Shown here: piece by piece, positions 6,747 through 8,581 of the stretch | Position numbering within the stretch: the first letter of the stretch is position 1 | Layout of the letters: each line of letters begins with the position of its first letter | Assembly (NCBI GenBank): GCA_030740295.1 | Contig: JASLXP010001106.1 | Coordinates: 1 to 8,581 of the forward strand | Direction: 5' to 3' | From: Planctomycetota bacterium | GTDB taxonomy: Bacteria > Planctomycetota > PUPC01 > JACPCR01 | DNA: 8,581 nt | The notes under the pieces: generated by a model | What the model was told of the DNA's origin: nothing | Seen by the model: only the letters and a program-made list of their open reading frames with translations | Database searches by the model: none | Program-made: the position numbers and the translations under genes

Positions 6747-7793
6747 TTACCCCACCCGATACTTCTCAACTGTTTTCATATCCAGTTTCACACCAAGCCC
6801 CGGACCTTCAGGTACGAGAAAGTGTCCCTTGTCGAGGACCAGCCCACCATCGATTACATCGGCAATCCGAACAAAAGGCAGTTCGTCACAAGGCAAAGTG
6901 GCGTTTGGGATGGTGCATTGCACATGTGCGGAATACGTCGCAAGGACGCCGAGGCAGACGCCTCCCATTTGCAGCCAGCAGGGAACATCCGCTGCTTCGG
7001 CTACAGCAGCACCCCTCTTAATCTCCATCGCAGAGCCGCCTAAATTGACATAGTCAATGCACTCAGCTTTCAGCGCCTGAAGAACCACGCTTCCGCGAGA
7101 GGGCGTACCTGCCTGCGGGACGCCGATGTGCAAAGCAACAGGAATGATCGTCTTTTCCCGCAGCAGGCGGTACCAGTCGAAGTTGTTCTTGAGCATCGGA
7201 TCTTCAAGACAGGAGACCGTACTGAACGGCTCCAATTCCCCGGCCAGCCGGGCCGCAATGTGAACATGTTTGAACTCCATGTTCGGATCCGCCGTGACGG
7301 TGTAATCCATGCCGGCGGCCTCCTTCATAAGCTTGACTGTTTCGACGACGTCCCAGGAACGGGCCTTGAGCTTGTGGTTGGTGAAGCCGAGCCCGGCGCC
7401 CACTTCTGCTTCGGCCGCGGTTTCATGAGGCTCCATGTGGCACGACCAATAAGAAACCGGCACCCGGTCCCTCATTTTTTCGCCGAAGAACCTGTTGACG
7501 GGAATCCCATATGCCTGGCCGGCAATATCGAGCAGAGGACATTCAAACAGGCCCGGTTGTGCGAAGGCGTTGATCTCGAGGGGGTCCTGCCCTACCAGTG
7601 ATCCCGCCTTTTCGTCGAGTTGAGCTCGGGCCTGCGGAGTCACCTGGTAACTGGTGGACTCGCCGATGCCCTCGATGCCTTCATCCGTCAGGATCCTGCA
7701 CAGAAGAATGTCGTATATCTTTGGAAAGTACTTCGCTATTGGAGGAATAAGCGGAATCTCAACCTGATAGATCTCGACTTGAGTGATCTTCAT
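6747..7793 (-). CDS. enolase-superfamily (mandelate racemase/muconate lactonizing type) protein with atypical third metal site
   Basis: Seen: 348 residues, slightly short for the family. The N-terminal capping domain (about 1-110) contains LCRILTDEGIEGIGES. The barrel has KLK at 141-143 (the usual K-x-K base motif), TADPNMEF with Asp169 and Asn171, and LEDP with Glu197. The third metal ligand, normally an Asp/Glu in a 'P-h-A-x-D/G-E' strand, is replaced by PVALHIG (218-224, His222). The C-terminal end PEGPGLGV (328-335) is typical. Known: members abstract a proton alpha to a carboxylate, and many dehydrate or epimerise sugar acids. Inferred: cytoplasmic handling of an acid sugar released by the exported enzymes encoded downstream, if the metal site still works. 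From memory, a subgroup found in Acidobacteria and Planctomycetes shows a similar Ala-Leu-His strand, so this may be a subfamily trait and not decay. Its ATG is four bases after the stop of the preceding gene. Confidence 0.87.
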   Translation of the reverse strand: MKITQVEIYQVEIPLIPPIAKYFPKIYDILLCRILTDEGIEGIGESTSYQVTPQARAQLDEKAGSLVGQDPLEINAFAQPGLFECPLLDIAGQAYGIPVNRFFGEKMRDRVPVSYWSCHMEPHETAAEAEVGAGLGFTNHKLKARSWDVVETVKLMKEAAGMDYTVTADPNMEFKHVHIAARLAGELEPFSTVSCLEDPMLKNNFDWYRLLREKTIIPVALHIGVPQAGTPSRGSVVLQALKAECIDYVNLGGSAMEIKRGAAVAEAADVPCWLQMGGVCLGVLATYSAHVQCTIPNATLPCDELPFVRIADVIDGGLVLDKGHFLVPEGPGLGVKLDMKTVEKYRVG

Positions 7794-7797
7794 GGTC

Positions 7798-8581
7798 TTA
7801 CCGTTTCGGGCTGGTGGCTTTCTTCAGCTTGACGATCACTTCTGGCGCGCTTCCTTGATCGGTCACCTTGGCTTTCACCGGCCGCGGAGCCGCGTAACCG
7901 AAAGCTGAAACGGATATGTTGTAGAGAGAAGGCACCAGGTTAGTAGCTACAAACTCCCCGTTGCGATTGGCATGAACATCTGCCAGCGCGGCGAGGCTGG
8001 GTTCGGGGCTCTTTGATGGCGTAACTTTCACATTCGCTCCCGTGATTGGGGCGCCTGTATCCGCGTCCAGCACCTTGCCAGCCAGGCTGAGAAATGGTTT
8101 GAGCTGGATATCCGTCTCGTGATCCGAACCAGTCGTGATGTCCACCCGCGACGAGTATCCCCAGCCTTCGTTTGCGATGGCAACTCCCATTAATGTGCTG
8201 CCCAGGCCCATGGCATAAAGTTGAAAACGGCCTGCCGTATCGACGCTGACCTGGGAGCTGAAATGCTTGTGTTTGCCGTCGGCCTGCCGAACCCACATCC
8301 TCAGAGTTTGCGTGCGAGCGGTCGCCATGGGTCTGCCGCTGACACCCAGGAGCCGGCCCTTGAGTTTCGGTGCGATAAAGATGCCAAACTCCAGGTCGTT
8401 GGCTGCCTGGCCGGGCGAGAGGTCGAGCTTCACGGGAACGGCCTGTAGAGCGCGTTTGTCGTTCATCGACACTGCGCAGGCCCCGGGTGGTACTCGCCGC
8501 AGGACGAATCTGCCTCCCGCATCCGTCTTCGCCGCAATCGGCGGATGGGGAGCGATACTTGGCCTCTTTCCCAGGCCGGCG
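7798..8581 (-). CDS. carboxypeptidase-regulatory-like beta-sandwich protein (5' truncated by window edge)
   Basis: Seen: the frame is open from the right edge, giving 260 visible residues ending at TAA 7800-7798. The GTG at 8472 and ATG at 8466 are internal, because in-frame codons upstream encode a good domain end (TDAGGRF then VPPGACAV). A middle beta-rich block (visible residues about 65-160) has DTAGRFQLYAMG and LKGRLLG. A last, canonical CarboxypepD_reg-like unit (about 164-231) has LAGKVLDADTGAPITGA, NRNGEFVATNLVP and YNISVSAFGYA. Known: these transthyretin-like seven-stranded domains occur in tandem in exported, surface or TonB-related proteins and serve as binding or structural modules. 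The visible part holds no enzyme motif. Inferred: an exported or surface-anchored multi-domain protein, with any signal peptide, membrane segment or catalytic domain outside the window. It is the first visible gene of the minus-strand cluster, four bases before the enolase-like start. The lysine-rich C-terminus (KLKKATSPKR) ends the protein without a sorting signal. Confidence 0.8.
   Translation of the reverse strand, partial: AGLGKRPSIAPHPPIAAKTDAGGRFVLRRVPPGACAVSMNDKRALQAVPVKLDLSPGQAANDLEFGIFIAPKLKGRLLGVSGRPMATARTQTLRMWVRQADGKHKHFSSQVSVDTAGRFQLYAMGLGSTLMGVAIANEGWGYSSRVDITTGSDHETDIQLKPFLSLAGKVLDADTGAPITGANVKVTPSKSPEPSLAALADVHANRNGEFVATNLVPSLYNISVSAFGYAAPRPVKAKVTDQGSAPEVIVKLKKATSPKR

Overview
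The window reads as chromosomal DNA from a moderately GC-rich, saccharolytic environmental bacterium. Exported multi-domain glycan enzymes, an FG-GAP propeller fused to an enzyme, a carboxypeptidase-regulatory-like beta-sandwich protein and an enolase-superfamily gene side by side suggest Acidobacteriota (Bryobacterales/Solibacter-like), with Planctomycetota or a related group as alternatives. This taxonomic guess is inference from gene content only. No rRNA, tRNA, phage, insertion sequence or CRISPR array is visible.

Layout. The left edge (2-136, plus strand) holds the last 44 codons of a gene that runs in from outside. A weak hairpin/T-run follows it, and it converges with the rest. Everything else is on the minus strand and reads right to left: (1) the 3' part of a carboxypeptidase-regulatory-like beta-sandwich protein, open to the right edge (8581-7798); (2) an enolase-superfamily (mandelate racemase/muconate lactonizing type) enzyme (7793-6747); (3) an endonuclease/exonuclease/phosphatase-fold protein (6740-5886); (4) a 1130-residue exported protein joining a seven-repeat FG-GAP propeller to a GH20b-like plus GH84-like N-acetylglucosaminidase module and a C-terminal beta-sandwich (5796-2404); (5) an exported BNR_4-type beta-propeller protein with an N-terminal carbohydrate-binding-like domain (about 2359-173). 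Gaps between the minus-strand genes are 4, 6, 89 and 44 bases, so they look like one transcription unit, perhaps with a second entry point in the 89-base gap.

How they may work together (inference). The two exported proteins could attack a complex glycan outside the cytoplasm: the GH84-like enzyme removes or cleaves N-acetyl-hexosamine, and the BNR_4 protein resembles the propeller folds of ulvan-lyase-type polysaccharide lyases. The enolase-like protein could act on a released sugar acid in the cytoplasm. That combination fits a polymer with amino sugar and uronic acid, but nothing here proves the substrate. Three of the genes depart from their family's usual active-site pattern: the enolase-like protein has Leu-His-Ile where a metal-binding Asp/Glu is expected, the phosphatase-fold protein has Ser-Lys where the conserved His is expected, and the GH84-like module keeps the Asp-Asp pair but not the usual upstream lysine/aspartate motif. 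These make the cluster worth a second look.
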